The notes: a model not told the origin generated them from the letters alone. Shown: positions 1-11,905, counted from the stretch's first letter. The stretch: 64,000 bases of DNA from Ophiobolus disseminans (GCA_010093685.1 MU006235.1:120711-184710); one strand, 5' to 3'. Made by a program: numbers and translations.

Positions 1-649
1 TGTGTTGAAGGGCTTGATGTTGAGCTCCCAGGCAAAGGCCTTCAGGTTCTTCATCTTGTCGAGGGCCGCGCGCAGGGCAATCTGCAGGACGATGCTGTTG
101 TCCGGCACGCGGCCCTGCTTGTAGTCGTCCACGTCGTGCTCCTTCCATTCGCCGGTCAAACTGAAGGACTGCACATAATCTGTGAAGGTGCGCGACACCA
201 GCGTGTTCAGCCCCATGGCAAACGGACTCCCGCCCCCGTAGCCCTCCGGACGGCCATCGGGGCGGTAGCGGATGTCCGAGTACGAGTGTAAAGTGACTTC
301 CTCATACAGGCGGGGCAGGGTCATGTAGTAGAAGAGGCGCGAGGTGCGCGTAATGCGCGCGAGGTCTCCAACCTCTTCCAGCTGCGAGTGCAAGGGCCGT
401 CAGCATCGAGCAAAGCGGCCATGGCGGCCATGCGGCGACAGGACATACATAAGTGAGGATGAGCGCGATCAGATGCAGCGGGAGCTCCTTCGCCTGTGCC
501 GCGTTCGGATGGGAGCGTGCAGGGCTGGTGGCCCACGTGTGAATGGGCGCGGTTATGGGGCCTCGAAATGTGTGGTCTGGTGCTGGAATCCGGGCCTTGG
601 ATGGCGTCTCCGCGGGCGGGCGGCTGGAGCTAGGCGTGTCTGGCGTCAT
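1..649 (-). CDS. F-box protein, N-terminal part (runs off the left edge)
   Basis: Partial gene with two visible exons: 649-449 and 381-1, continuing past the window edge. The 67-nt intron (382-448) has a GTATGT donor, a TGCTGAC branch point and a CAG acceptor, and splicing is phase 0. The first ~50 residues are Pro/Ser-rich. An F-box-like helix set follows: ELPLHLIALILTY joined across the intron to LEEVGDLARITRTSRLFYYM, then LPRLYEEVTLHSYSDIRYR, the usual end of a fungal F-box where the substrate-recognition part (often leucine-rich) begins. F-box proteins are SCF ubiquitin-ligase adaptors that bind Skp1. The substrate-binding part lies mostly outside the window, so the target is unknown. The family call is fairly safe; a specific name is not possible. 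Confidence 0.72.
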
Positions 650-946
650 GGGCAGTCGCAGCGGTGCAACATGTATACTCTACCGGAGAAGCAGAGGTGC
701 AGTCACATTGTGAATCGTGCGCGACTATCTGGTGGTATAAGCAGTAGCCGGTAGCGTCTTCGCGCGACGACGGAGCATGGCGTCCAAAATCTACGCGGGC
801 GAGCTGCGCACATGCAGTTCGGTGCCCTTGGGCTCCGGTTGGCTCAGCCATCCTCCGAAGATCCGCTTCCGCCGCATTGGTCCGCTAACCACCAACACGC
901 GAATACGCCATCTCGACCTCTGTCGACAGCTTCATCGTCGTCGACG

Positions 947-2789
947 TCATCCACGCCTGAAGAACCAGGGCTGCTCATTCCCGTACTGCGACCCAGGAAA
1001 CACAAACGGCACCTCAATCGTGCCCTCAAAGACGTTCATCGGCGGTATCTCTTCAGTACCCAATTCCAGACCCGCCATCTTCTCGTGCGGTACTGGCACC
1101 ACCACGCCGCACTCCCAGTTGCGGATGTTGAGACTGCCCATCTGACCGCTCTTCAACACCTTCTGGCCTCCCCATGCCGACTCGGAGATGTTCGCTGAGC
1201 CGACATAGACCCAGGCGAATGGCTTCCCGTCCTCCGTGATGCCGCGCGCGAAGAGCAGCTTGTTGTGTGACAGCATGCCACGCCGTGTGGAATCGTAGTT
1301 GCGAAGGCACTCGCGTGGAAACGACGCAGCGTTGTAGTGCTGGCGTGCCAATGTGATGATGCCACCGCAATCAGGTCCGCCTATGCTTTTCTGCACAGCG
1401 TCGTCGGTGGGGAAGTAGATACGGAAGTGTTTGCGTATGTCTGCGGTATCCGAGTCGATCGTAAATGTGTCGCCTCGTGCTGCTAAATAAATGCGCCGCA
1501 GTAACGTATCGCTTATCGCGCCAAGGGAAGAGGCTGCGTAGTCGAGCTCAATATCCTGTACATTGTGCAGCTTCAGATCCTCGATGGCTCTGGCTAGTCC
1601 TGGAAGACCCGTGGGATGCCGTAGTTCGCCTTTATGAGCACCACCACTACGCCCGTCAGCTCTGCCCCAGGTGTGAACTGTACTATACTTACATGGAATG
1701 CACAAACGCGAGGTGGGTAGTGTTTGAGAAGTCGAACTTCATGACCCCATTGATGACTTGCCGTTCCACTTGCTGCTCCTCTAGAAAGTTAACCACTTCT
1801 TTTCCGAATACAGTCAGATGAAGCTTGTTTCCAACAGCTCCATCTGATCTGCGTGGAAGATCGACCAAGAAGACCGAATTTTCCATAATACCGGGCTGCC
1901 AATCATTCTCGACTTCTCCCCAGTCAGTCGGTGTCATGTTGGCAGTCGGTACCACAAGTCGTAATTTGTTCTTCCCAAATAGTAGTATAAACTTGCTATG
2001 CATGCTGTGGATCATGCCGTCCATTGGTGGGAAGTGTATTCGCAGGTTCGGAACCTGCGAGTCCTTCATGTCTTGTCTGAAACGCTCCTGTGTGTCTCCG
2101 TCTTTGGCATTCATAATCCAGATTTGCTTGACCTTGAGCGGGTTTAATTTGTTCCAAAGCCACTCGGAGTCCCACTCGAAAGAGCTGATAATTGCAATAT
2201 CAACACTGTCTGCTTGTAGCACTTCCTCGAGAGTGATGTCATCGGTGCGTGGGTACCTGTTAGCAAACGTGCGCTTGATGATTCCCTTTGGATACTGAAC
2301 CGTGCCGTTTTGAAACGAAAAACTCTTGACGCTGGGTGGCTGTATGCTAGTAGTTGTGGGCATTGTTGCCACCTGCTTCGAAGGTCGCTCGGGCAATGAA
2401 TCGCGTTTCCGTTTCCCAAGCCTCACCAGGCGCTCTTGTTCCATAGACTTGCGATCAAGCCCGAAGAGACTCGAAGATCCGTCGGAGGCTCGAGTTGATA
2501 CAGGGCCTGCACTGGGTTGAGCCGCTTCTTTGCCCTGGACGGGGTTGCTGGAAGCGGAGAATCTGCGTAATGGGCTCTTCAATGGCGCCTCAGAGTCACT
2601 CAATACAGTAGCTTCCTGAAGGGATAATGCGATGGCTCGCCGCATGTCTTCATCGTCACCCTCATCCTCGGTATCAGATGTCAGGTCGATGGCCACGTTC
2701 GCGACTTTGAATTTTGGGGTCTCAGGCGAGCTCTGCTGCATAGACAGTGCCATGGCTAGTTTCAGTTCGTCGTCGTCAGAGGAGGCCAT
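947..2789 (-). CDS. TDP1: Tyrosyl-DNA phosphodiesterase 1 with N-terminal ubiquitin-interacting motifs
   Basis: Two exons, 2789-1693 and 1646-947, with a 46-nt intron (donor GTAAGT, acceptor CGTAG) in phase 2; this acceptor keeps the family sequence FVHSIGGAH in frame. About 598 aa. Tdp1 is a nuclear phospholipase-D-fold enzyme that removes stalled topoisomerase I peptides from DNA 3' ends. Both HKD motifs are present: HSKFILLFG (His264, Lys266) followed by PTANMTPTDWG, and SHNKLLFA (His493, Lys495) followed by YVGSANISESAWG. The N-terminus carries two UIM-like helices, ELKLAMALSMQ and DMRRAIALSLQE, suggesting recruitment to ubiquitylated proteins. An upstream reading of 47 codons exists, but the ATG at 2789 directly before the acidic UIM segment is the better start. 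Confidence 0.93.
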
Positions 2790-3060
2790 GTTGGTGTTCC
2801 AAAAACAACGTAGTTGATGTGACTGTTGATGTTGAGTTCCGGTGCAGCGATGAATCCGAGGCAGGCGTAAGCGAGACGTGCGCGGCAACCCTGCACTTCT
2901 GAAACGCGCGGTCACATGCTCACGCGACAAGCAGAGGAAATATGCAATTGTGAATACCGATGGTCTTATACAGACTGTATAATCAACACGAGCATTAAAT
3001 CCTACAGCAAGGTTTCATACATCTTCATACCGATACCCAAAACGTAAGCCTAGACCGCGA

Positions 3061-3876
3061 TCATAGCGACTTTCTGATCTCGCCCGACCCAGCCTTCATC
3101 TTGCGCCCACTCGGTAGCACGACCTCGGTCTGCTTAACTGCGTATAAAGCAAATAAGTATGCTAGATCCGCGAGGACCCAGGTGACCATCATCACCACCG
3201 CAATGGGGTTCGCAACGTATCCATGCGCTTCCGGCCACACCCACCAGCAATAACCATAGTTCAAGTTCAGTCCCGACAAACTGCCCACGAATCTCGTTGT
3301 CCAGATAGCATACGATGATCCGCCACTGTTGCCTCTGACCACAATCTGTGCAAGAGACATAACGCTGAGCACGATCTGAGCCACCAATGCCGTCCAGTAA
3401 CCCAGCTCATCCGAATCAATGCCCTTGCTACCATTGTATGCTTTGCCAAATTTCGGGTTGACCGGGACGGTGGGGTCGAGCCACCAGATGCTCACCGCAT
3501 ACAGCGCGACGCACCACCATGCTAACATGACCGTGAATATCTTGCCGATGTGTCGACCGACGGCCGGCGCATGCTTCCACTCGTTTGCGCCGTGCTTGAC
3601 TAGTGCGTATATGAGACCCAGATCTATCAACATCCAGATTGTGAAGATGGCCTGCTCGCGCACCTCGACTGCGACAAACATCGCAAAGACCATCTCCCAG
3701 GCGAAGTTCATGGCGAGAGAGAACAGCGGCATAGCGTACGTGCGGTCGCGAATCGACTCGCGCGTCATGAGGATGTAGCAGATGGTGTATCCGAGGCCGC
3801 CGGTGCCGAGGAGGACATCGTTGAAGGTACGGAGGGAAGGATCGACGTGTGGAGGGAGCGAATCTGAGCGGGCCAT
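3061..3876 (-). CDS. Integral-membrane terpene cyclase-like protein (PaxB/Pyr4 family)
   Basis: Single exon of 271 aa. Start taken at the ATG at 3876 (MARSDSLPPHVD); the reading continues upstream only from a TTG. About seven hydrophobic segments span the protein. It has the family hallmark NFAWEMVFA near residue 60 and an acidic residue late in the chain (VLADLAYLFALY), which in Pyr4-type cyclases fit the two catalytic acidic positions. Family members cyclise epoxidised meroterpenoids or indole diterpenes in the ER membrane. No prenyltransferase, epoxidase or PKS lies beside it, so it is an orphan member and may have another substrate. The fold call is fairly confident; the reaction is inference. 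Confidence 0.72.
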   Translation of the reverse strand: MARSDSLPPHVDPSLRTFNDVLLGTGGLGYTICYILMTRESIRDRTYAMPLFSLAMNFAWEMVFAMFVAVEVREQAIFTIWMLIDLGLIYALVKHGANEWKHAPAVGRHIGKIFTVMLAWWCVALYAVSIWWLDPTVPVNPKFGKAYNGSKGIDSDELGYWTALVAQIVLSVMSLAQIVVRGNSGGSSYAIWTTRFVGSLSGLNLNYGYCWWVWPEAHGYVANPIAVVMMVTWVLADLAYLFALYAVKQTEVVLPSGRKMKAGSGEIRKSL

Positions 3877-4350
3877 ATCGGAGTTAAAGGCTTCTAAGTG
3901 GAGGGTGTGAGATTTCAAGGTGTAGGGTATGTGGTATAAAACCTATTGATGGGTAGCGATCGAGCGTTTGCCTTCAACTCCTTCAACTCATGAGCTCATG
4001 TGCAAACGAGTAAGGTAAAGGGGGAGCGCAGCGCAGCCAACTACCGGTAGCGGCTGTCTCGTTGCCAGTTCTTGTCAGCCTTTTGACTATATCAGTTAGT
4101 CGCCATGAGCGGCACTTGCAGAGTGTCTAGGATTTGGTGTATGGTTCGGCGAGCGGGAATCGCTTCGCTCAGGTGGCCGAAGGGCGCGATCTTATGTAAG
4201 CACTAGCCGAATTGCCTGCCGTTTCGGCGGTCAATCTTGGAAACTCGAAGATGCTGCACAACTTGGATCTTTTAAGATGCCAAAGCCATATTGAAAAGAG
4301 AAACAGGCCTGACACTGCTCAACTGGATGTTCGAAAGAAGTTTGACTTGA
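3877..4350. other. Intergenic, URM1 3' side / cyclase-like promoter
   Basis: 474 bp between the URM1 stop and the start of the cyclase-like gene. It should hold the URM1 3' UTR and the promoter of the 3061-3876 gene. No ORF, repeat or RNA gene was recognised. Confidence 0.5.
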
Positions 4351-4777
4351 CTATCCGCCATGCAGCGTCGACACGAACATGATATGGTCATCCTTCTGAA
4401 CCTCGTACTTGTCTTCTCCTTCAAGCTCCCAGTCGGCTTCGTTGATGAGCACTAGAATGCCCGGCCGTCTGCGCGCCTGTAAGAAGAAACTCTAGGCAGA
4501 TCGACTGATTTGTGCACACTTACACTGTATCATCCAAGACGAACAGCTCCTTTCGCGGGTCCTTCATGACCTTGTCGCATAAATGCCGCACGAGGAACGC
4601 GACGTTTGCTGGTGCACCAGACTCATCTTTTGCCGGTAACAACAGAGAGTACTTCTTCTGGTCGCCAAAGAGGATCTCCAGTCCTCCACTGAGGAACGTC
4701 AGCAACATGTATCTGAGCTGGGAATAAAAGCCATACCTGAACTCGATTGTTATCGGAACATCATCTTCGTTCGACAT
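4351..4777 (-). CDS. URM1: Ubiquitin-related modifier 1
   Basis: Three exons: 4777-4737, 4688-4524 and 4468-4351; introns of 48 and 55 nt; 107 aa. Urm1 is a beta-grasp protein that acts as sulfur carrier in 2-thiolation of wobble uridine in cytosolic Lys, Glu and Gln tRNAs, and as a protein modifier. Splicing restores the family sequence: ITIEFSGGLEILFG across intron 1 and FVLDDTVRPGILVLINEADW across intron 2, where the acceptor ending GCGCAG (not the one 8 nt upstream) keeps the frame. The chain ends in FVSTLHGG and stop, the Gly-Gly terminus that the E1-like Uba4 adenylates and thiocarboxylates. The gene is divergent from ELP2 across 177 bp. Confidence 0.95.
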
Positions 4778-4954
4778 ATTGGATTTGGCTGTGTTTACGG
4801 GATGACGGTTGGTTGTGGCTGCTCTTGCTTCGATGAATGTTAGGGTGCCTTAGCCTGCCTGAGGCTAGCTAAGCGAAACTAGCGCGAAAGAAATCCCAGA
4901 GGTGATGACTTGATGTGGCAGCCACAGTAACATGTGTAATGTACATGGGTGAGA
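4778..4954. promoter_or_regulatory. Shared divergent promoter of URM1 and ELP2
   Basis: Only 177 bp separate the two ATG codons, which point away from each other, so both promoters and 5' UTRs must sit here or overlap. No TATA box or named operator was recognised. Co-regulation is inference from spacing. Confidence 0.6.
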
Positions 4955-7395
4955 ATGCACGTGTCCTCAGCCTTCATATCGATCGGCGGTAATCGCAACC
5001 CCGCTGCTGCAGATTGGGAGGAGCGCGTGTTGGCTTTTGGCGCGGACAACTCGATCGCGCTGTGGGATCCTCAGGTAAGTCAGCCATACCAATCGTGAGA
5101 TGTGGACTAAGTCGAAGAAAGGATGCACAACTGCATGGTGTTCAAGTGCTGTTGAATGGCCATACTAAAGCTGTCAATGCAGTCAAATTTGTTTCAACAC
5201 AATCACCGAGCGTTTCCATCCTTTTGAGTGGTTCTGCGGATAATACCCTGCGGGTATGGCGCGCTCGGCGAGATGAACCCTTCAAATTCGAATGCATCAA
5301 AACCGTCTCTGAACATTCGAGTCCGATTACTCGAATAGCAGCGCTCCCAGGATCAGTTGTGTTTGCCACCGGTGCCTCGGATGGCACAGTCAAGATCTGG
5401 AAGCTTGTTCACGATACAGACTATTCTTCAATCGATGTCGAACTCTCGCAAACCATAATACTCTCACCAAAGTACTTTCCACTAAACCTTGCATTGGCCC
5501 AACTGGACGAGAATTCCATTATCCTTGCCATCGCAGGCACTCGTAGCACTATTCAGATATTCGTTTCTCGAACCGACTCATTCCAGCTATCAGCAACCCT
5601 CACTGGCCACGAAGGATGGGTTCGAGCTCTGGCTTTCACGAGAGAAACTACGGAAGCGAATAGTGATCTAATACTAGCATCTGCAAGTCAAGACAAGTAC
5701 ATTCGTCTTTGGAGGATTCATCGTGGCGATGAGCTCCCCACCGCAAGTAGTGCCTTGAGCGATCCCACCCTCGGAGGATTAAGCAAGTCACTATCGAACA
5801 AAGTACATTGGATTGTATCAGCAACATCTAAGTACTCAGTTACATTTGAAGCACTTCTACTTGGACATGAAGATTGGATCTACACGGCTTCCTGGCGTCA
5901 TAGAGACGGTAAGTTGCAGTTACTATCAACATCTGAAGACAATTCACTCGCTATCTGGGAGAGTGACCCTGCGTCAGGTGTGTGGGTGTGTATCACGAGA
6001 CTAGGTGAAATCAGCGCACAAAAAGGCTCGACAAGTGCCACAGGCAGCGCAGGTGGTTTCTGGATCGGGCTTTGGTCACCCGACGGCAATTCCGTTGTTT
6101 CGCTGGGTCGCACTGGAAGCTGGAGAAAATGGACCTACTCTAGCGCTGAGGATATGTGGACCCAGCGGGTCGCTATTACAGGCCATGTGCGCGAGGTCAA
6201 AGGTGTTTGTTGGTCAAGAGATGGGTCATATCTCGTCACGACAGGCTCAGATCAAACAACAAGATTATACTCCCAGTGGAAGCAGGAACATTCGTCGACA
6301 TCATGGCACGAGTTCTCACGGCCCCAGATCCACGGCTATGATCTCAACTGTATCGATGCAGTAAGCGACTCACAGTTCATCTCCGGAGCAGACGAGAAGC
6401 TGCTGCGCGTGTTCGACGAACCGAAAGGCGTTGCTCAAATGCTCTACAAACTATGCGACATCAAAACAACCACCACAGCTGAACTGCCAGATGCTGCCAA
6501 TATTCCAGTTCTCGGTCTGTCCAACAAAGCTATCCAAGCCGTAGGCGATGACGAACCCATCGAAATAGACGACGAAGACGAACGCGAAGCAGTCGACCCT
6601 TCTTCCGTGATTCGCAAATCAACACTAGAACTCAGTCACCCGCCCTTCGAGGACCATTTAGCACGACACCTGCTCTGGCCTGAGACAGAAAAGCTCTACG
6701 GCCACGGCTACGAGATCTCCGCAGTAGCTGTTAGTCGAGACGGCAAGCTCGTAGCAACAGCCTGCCGCGCCAGTTCCGTTGACCACGCAGTCATCCGACT
6801 CTACGACACCAAAGACTGGCTCGAAATCAAGTCGCCGCTGAAATCGCACTCGCTCACCGTAACATCGTTGAAGTTCTCGCCAGACGACATGTACTTACTC
6901 AGCGTTGGTCGGGACCGGCAGTGGGTTGTTTGGGAGCGGAGCACAGAATCGGCGCAGTACGTGCTGAAATATTCGAACCCGAAAGGCCACACAAGGATGA
7001 TTCTGGACGCTTCATGGACACCACTTAATCAGCCGACCTTCGTTACGGCTGGACGTGATAAGTCGGTCAAGATATGGCAGATCACGGACACAGATGTTCA
7101 GCTCAAGGGAACGATAGCGGCCGGTGCTGCGGTTACTGCTGTTGCATGCAACACTCAAGTCATCAACGAGCGCGTCCTTCTTGCTTTCGGTACCGAGAAC
7201 GGCGAGATTGGAATCGGCAGTGTGGTGGTTGAAGCTTTTGAAAAGGTCGAGGTGTCTATGGCCCACGCAGACCTAACGCCGGCAAAGACTGTCAACCAGA
7301 TTGTGTGGAGGCCAGGTAGAGTGAAGGGAGAGCTGCAGCTTGCGGTGGTTAGCGACGATACGTCGGTCCAGGTCTATAATGTTGGTGAAGGCTGA
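4955..7395 (+). CDS. ELP2: Elongator complex subunit 2 (WD40 scaffold)
   Basis: Two exons, 4955-5074 and 5122-7395; 47-nt intron (GTAAGT...AAAG), phase 0; 797 aa, the normal Elp2 length. Elp2 is a double WD40 propeller in Elongator, which makes the cm5/mcm5 side chain on wobble uridine of tRNAs. The short first exon supplies the conserved opening ISIGGNRNPAAADW and LAFGADNSIALWDP. WD repeats follow throughout, for example LLSGSADNTLRVW near residue 75, ASASQDKYIRLWR, TTGSDQTTRLYSQW and TAGRDKSVKIWQ near the C-terminus. An acidic loop (EIDDEDE) lies between the propellers. An in-frame ATG at 5014 would lose the first WD strand and is not preferred. Confidence 0.94.
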
Positions 7396-7659
7396 GTGAT
7401 AGTGCATACCAGTTCTAGAGAATGCGTGTAATCCAGCTCGACTCCGAAATCTTTAGCACTTTATCAGTATTTTCACTTCCCAAACGAGCTATAGTCCTTT
7501 GAGTCATTTGGGTTACAATCTTCAAACTCCTCGTCTTTAATTCTTTACATAAACTAAATGGGGTATACAACGGTAAAAGATATGTGCCTCCAACCCAAAC
7601 GCGCATTGAATCACTTGCAGAATATCAGAAATTTGGCCGACATCCATAAACAAAACGCC

Positions 7660-8901
7660 CTACCGCGCACCTCTCCTGACTCTAATCTTCTTCCTACCCA
7701 TGGGCGTATCCTCTTCCAGTTCCTCTACGACATCCCTCTCCGGCGGTCCAGTAACGAGCTCAAACTGACTTCCGTCTTTATCTTCCCATCCAGCTTCTTT
7801 CGAGCTCGTCGACTTATTAGATACTTTCGTAGACTTCGCAGCGTGTGAGCTCCCCACGATGCTATTCATTTTGACATCACCAGTACTGCCATTTCCCTCA
7901 CTGCCGTCCCTTTGTCGCACAAAGCCCTGGGTATTGTACGACACAGAGGGCGTTGTGTGGTTCCGAATCAGGATTACGAAAGCAGGGCAGCAGCCGATTA
8001 TGACGGCGATACTGCATTCGATCACTCCCCACAGAGCAAGCCAGGATGCGGATGGTTGGGAAGCGGATCGTGCTTTTCCGCCGATTTGGGCGACACGTAG
8101 CGTGGCGATGGCGATGAGAATGACACCGATGCCGAAGAGGCCGATGATGCCGAACTTCTGGGTGCGGGGCATCTGAAGGTTCCAGATAAGGCGGATGGGC
8201 AAGGCCATGACTGACGGGTGGGTTAGTGTTGTAGCATGGTAAGGTCAGTGGACAGCTACACGTACTCATGAGATCGGTAAGGACGTCGACGGCGTAGGTG
8301 TAGTATAGTGAGGCAATCTGCGAGCGGATGTCGCGTGGTGTTTGACACTTCCCGGGCGTGAACCAAGCTCGCATACTGGAGCAGGCTGTCATGTGGGACG
8401 TTACGGCGCCGACGAAGGACTGGAGGTGTTAGTGATACCAGGATTAGCTCGATGAGGGCGACTTACCAAAAACCAAAACACGACTACAGCCCACCATAAT
8501 TTAAAGTAAACATTATGCAGCCCTTCGATCAACTTCTTATACAGCATCAAGAAACTCATCTTGACAGTCCATAGGATACACCAAAACAGCAATGTATTGA
8601 CAAAGAAGATCTTGACCATGAGCTTGTGATCATCTTTGAGCGTCGGGTATGGTTTGATTCGCTTTTCTCCGACGGCAGTGAGGCGAAAGAGTATGGGCGT
8701 GACGACGATGTACATGACACTCATGATGAGGTATAAAGTGTAAGCCAGACAGATGAAAGCATCTTGGGGTAGCCATCGCTTCGGTCGGGCAATTGTTGTT
8801 GTAGCGAAACGACCCAGGACGAACACAGTTGTCAAGGCTAACATGCCGTAACAAGTTTGGAGGAGGTGGTCCTCCGTGATGTAGTTCTGCCGGGACGACA
8901 T
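7660..8901 (-). CDS. Fungal rhodopsin-domain integral membrane protein
   Basis: Three exons: 8901-8467, 8419-8266 and 8210-7660; introns of 47 and 55 nt; 379 aa. Start at the ATG at 8901 (MSSRQNYITEDHLLQ). It has the seven-TM architecture of the fungal rhodopsin-domain (SAT4-like) family: TM1 GMLALTTVFVLGRF, the W-x-P-x-D motif in KRWLPQDAFICLAY, KMSFLMLYKKL, and DLMIMALPIRLIWNLQMPR rebuilt across intron 2. A Cys-rich loop (HMTACSSM, GKCQTP) faces one side. The C-terminal ~110 residues are polar and charged, typical of a cytosolic tail. Members are common in filamentous ascomycetes and mostly uncharacterised; some sit in secondary-metabolite clusters, but nothing here supports that. Confidence 0.85.
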
Positions 8902-10217
8902 AATCGACCTTGTTGTTGGTCTTTGCTGGACAGCGCTACAGGTGGACTTGGTGGCGGGGTAGTTCCAAATCAAAAGCGAGCTGATCGGTGGGAGGAGACG
9001 AGCAGTAAGCGGGCGTCGGAGGAAGTCATCGACTTTCCACAGCGTGCGGAGGATTCTGCTTAGATATGCTGGAGTGCTTGGGCACCAAACAAATTATTCG
9101 AAAGCTTACTCGCCTCAGCTGCAGTGCAGGTCAATCCTTACCAGTCGCCCGGGTTACACGCCAGGGCAGAGACTGGGTGACTGGGTTGCGGCGTGGAGGG
9201 GTCTTCGCTTCCACAAGCACATCAGATCCCGACCGAGATGTTGGGATATATTGTGTAACCTCAGTTGCTTCTAGATGCTCGTTTGCCTTTTGTCACGACC
9301 ACTTTTCCTCCGCACTCGGGTGGCACCAGCTCTTGCTTTTTGGCGGACCGGTCGTGACCCGCGGTCGATTAGGCCACGCGAACTGCGCGCCGTATGCGGT
9401 TCGCCCGGGAGGTTCAAGATGGCGCAAGGACAGGAAAGACATTCGGACCCATGCGCGCTGCGTGTCCTTAAACGAGATGCCGTGTCTGGGACTGACGGGC
9501 ATGGGGTCAAGTGGGCCGCTCGACTTTAGCTTAAGGGGCCCGCGCCTTCCCGCTTCTCCGTCCTGCGCAGGGACCGACTCTCTGTCGACTTCAGCTTGCT
9601 TCCAAGGTTGCCAACAACAGACTCCTTCACGCACTTAACATCCCTAAGCCGTATGATCGAAGATTGTCGAACAAAAGCACCCGAGTAGTGCATCAATGCA
9701 CGGCAACATTCACCGCATTTGCTGGGCACCTTCTCGCAATCCTGGTGACACGGGATCCTTCGTGACACTTGGCGAGGGAAATTGACAGCCGAAGACAGAC
9801 CAGGTAGACTTCACGTAACCTGACAGGCTCACTACTAAGCCTCGGAATAATCGTTGCCTCATGAAGGCTAGCATGTTCTGGTGGCGAATGGTTCTTCCGC
9901 AATGGCCAGCCACACTTTTTGACTCAGGTGGGCGCTGCCTCGCTTCTGCAAGGTAACACATGGAGCAGGCCACAATTTCGAGTCCGCGGCGAGCGGCGAT
10001 TCGTCCGCTACTTAATCTACGACTACAATACCCGCGTTCCTGCCCAGCGGAAAGAAAGGAATTACCGACTTTGTCTCTTCGAACCGCGCGTCAACCTCCG
10101 CCAGCTTTCTTCTGCTGGTTGCGGCTACAGCCATCCGCACTACTTCCTGGGACCCAAACGTTCGGTACCCCAACCTCAAACGCCCTGGAATAGGCATTGG
10201 TGGACGAACAAGGCATC
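8902..10217. other. Intergenic, 1.3 kb, no gene recognised
   Basis: Divergent spacer between the rhodopsin-domain gene and the flavo-oxidase at 10218. A GC-rich part (about 9290-9600) carries overlapping open readings on both strands with odd Arg/Ser/Gly-rich composition and no recognisable domain. It should contain both promoters. Confidence 0.5.
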
Positions 10218-11905
10218 ATGCGCGTCTCTCCAATTGTTTCGCTTGGCTTCATGCCAGCCGGGATCTTCGGCCAAGATGTCTTTGAGCCTGCGGAGTTCAA
10301 CGTGACGGAGGCTTTGTTGGACAATGGTGTGAATGTTTCGGCCATTCCTGACTTGGCAGGACTGGCAGAGCGATCACTGCTTAGCGGTTGTTCCATCGCT
10401 GTAAGTGATCATCCGAACGGCCATACTCTCGGCTATGTGCTTGTCACATCAAATACACGCTCTGACACTAAATCCTACCGCAGTGTAGCTCCCTCAAGCT
10501 CATCTTCGGCGACGCGAAAGTAGAAAGCCAACAGGAGTCTGCATATGATGCTGTCATCAACTACTTTTGGTCGTCGCAACAGCGGGAGGCCAAGCCGTAC
10601 TGCATTGTCAAGCCGACGAAGGCAATCGACGTCTCCACCGTCGTCTTACTATCAAGGCTCACACAATGCCCTTTCGCAGTAAGGAGTGGTGGCCACGCCG
10701 CCTTCAAGAGTGCGTCGAGCGCTGATGGCGGTATCACGGTTACTTTCGAGAATATGAAGGACATCAGCCTCTCTTCAGACAAGAAGATCGCAAGCATCGA
10801 ACCGGGAAACCTTTGGTATGACATCTACACGAACCTTCAGGCTCATAACTTGGCAGTAGTGGGCGGCCGCGTTTCTGCTATTGGTATCGGTGGCCTCACA
10901 ACCGGCGGTGGCATATCGTATTTCGCGAACCAGTATGGCTGGGCGTGTGACAACGTTGCTTCATTCGAAGTAGTCACTGCATCTGGAATCATTGTGACCG
11001 CTTCACCAACAGCCTTCTCCGACCTTTACTGGGCCCTCCGGGGTGGCGGCAACAACTTCGGCATCGTTACCAAATTCAACCTCGAAACCTTCGCCCATGG
11101 CCCCCTAATGTTCGGTGGACAGCGCCGCTTCTTCAACACTAGCCACCCCGCTGCCATAGATGCGTTTGTGAATCTAGGGTTTAATTCCGCAAACGACACC
11201 AAAGCCGCCCAATTCATCGCCATTACTACGAGCGCCGCTACTGGCACCAACGTCGCCATTGCAGAACTCGAGTACGCAGATCCCGTCGCCGCACCCGCTA
11301 TCTTCGAGGAGTATCGCAGGATCCCTGCATTCTCAGATACTACGCAACTAAACACCCTCGCATACTTCACCCAGCAGCTCAACAACAGCAACCCGAAAGG
11401 CTACCGCGAGACCTTCTGGACCGCATCCTCGAAGCTCGATCGCCACATGGTCGAATACACGTTCAACGTCTCCTTCGACGAATTCTCGAGGATCCGGGAT
11501 GTCCAGGGCATCATCCCTGCAAACACTCTCCAAGTAATCACAGTCCCGCAACTCACGCAGATGCAGAAGAAGGGCGGCAACGCACTTGGTCTCACGCCTG
11601 CCGATGGTCCTGTCTTCTTGATCAATCTGTCCACCCGCTGGGATAAGGTGGAGGATGACGCGAGAGTTATGCAGGCGAATGCGAACGTCATTCGTAGGTT
11701 CAAGGAAGAGGCCGCGAGGAGAAATATGGTTGAAGATTACTTGTATATGAACTATGCTAGCCAGTATCAGGACGTCGTGGGGAGTTATGGGGACCCGCAG
11801 AGGTTGAAGACGGTGGCGAGGAAGTATGATCCCACGGAGGTGTTTCAGAAACTGCAGCCTGGGTACTTCAAGTTGGAGGGGGCACCTGCGACGACGTTTC
11901 CTTAG
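10218..11905 (+). CDS. FAD-linked (BBE-like) oxidoreductase
   Basis: Two exons, 10218-10400 and 10484-11905; 83-nt intron; 534 aa. PCMH-type FAD domain: the covalent-flavin His is in FAVRSGGHAAFKSAS, followed by the glycine-rich IGIGGLTTGGGISYFANQYGW and DLYWALRGGGNNFGIVTKF. The C-terminal BBE segment ends in KYDPTEVFQKLQPGYFKLEG. The Cys that gives a second covalent flavin link in berberine-bridge enzymes is not found in GGRVSAIGIGG, so only the His link is expected. The N-terminus (MRVSPIVSLGFMPAGIFGQ) is a possible weak signal peptide. Substrate unknown; relatives oxidise sugars, alcohols or secondary metabolites. Confidence 0.85.

Noticed and set aside
1662..1692. 31-nt intron in TDP1
   Set aside because: Too short; the 46-nt alternative restores the conserved HSIGGAH.
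2039..2060. Perfect 9-bp inverted repeat with 1-nt loop
   Set aside because: Lies inside TDP1 coding sequence; explained by codons for conserved residues.
9066..9638. 190-codon plus-strand reading with overlapping antisense readings
   Set aside because: Odd composition, no domain, starts and stops shared with antisense shadows in a GC-rich patch.
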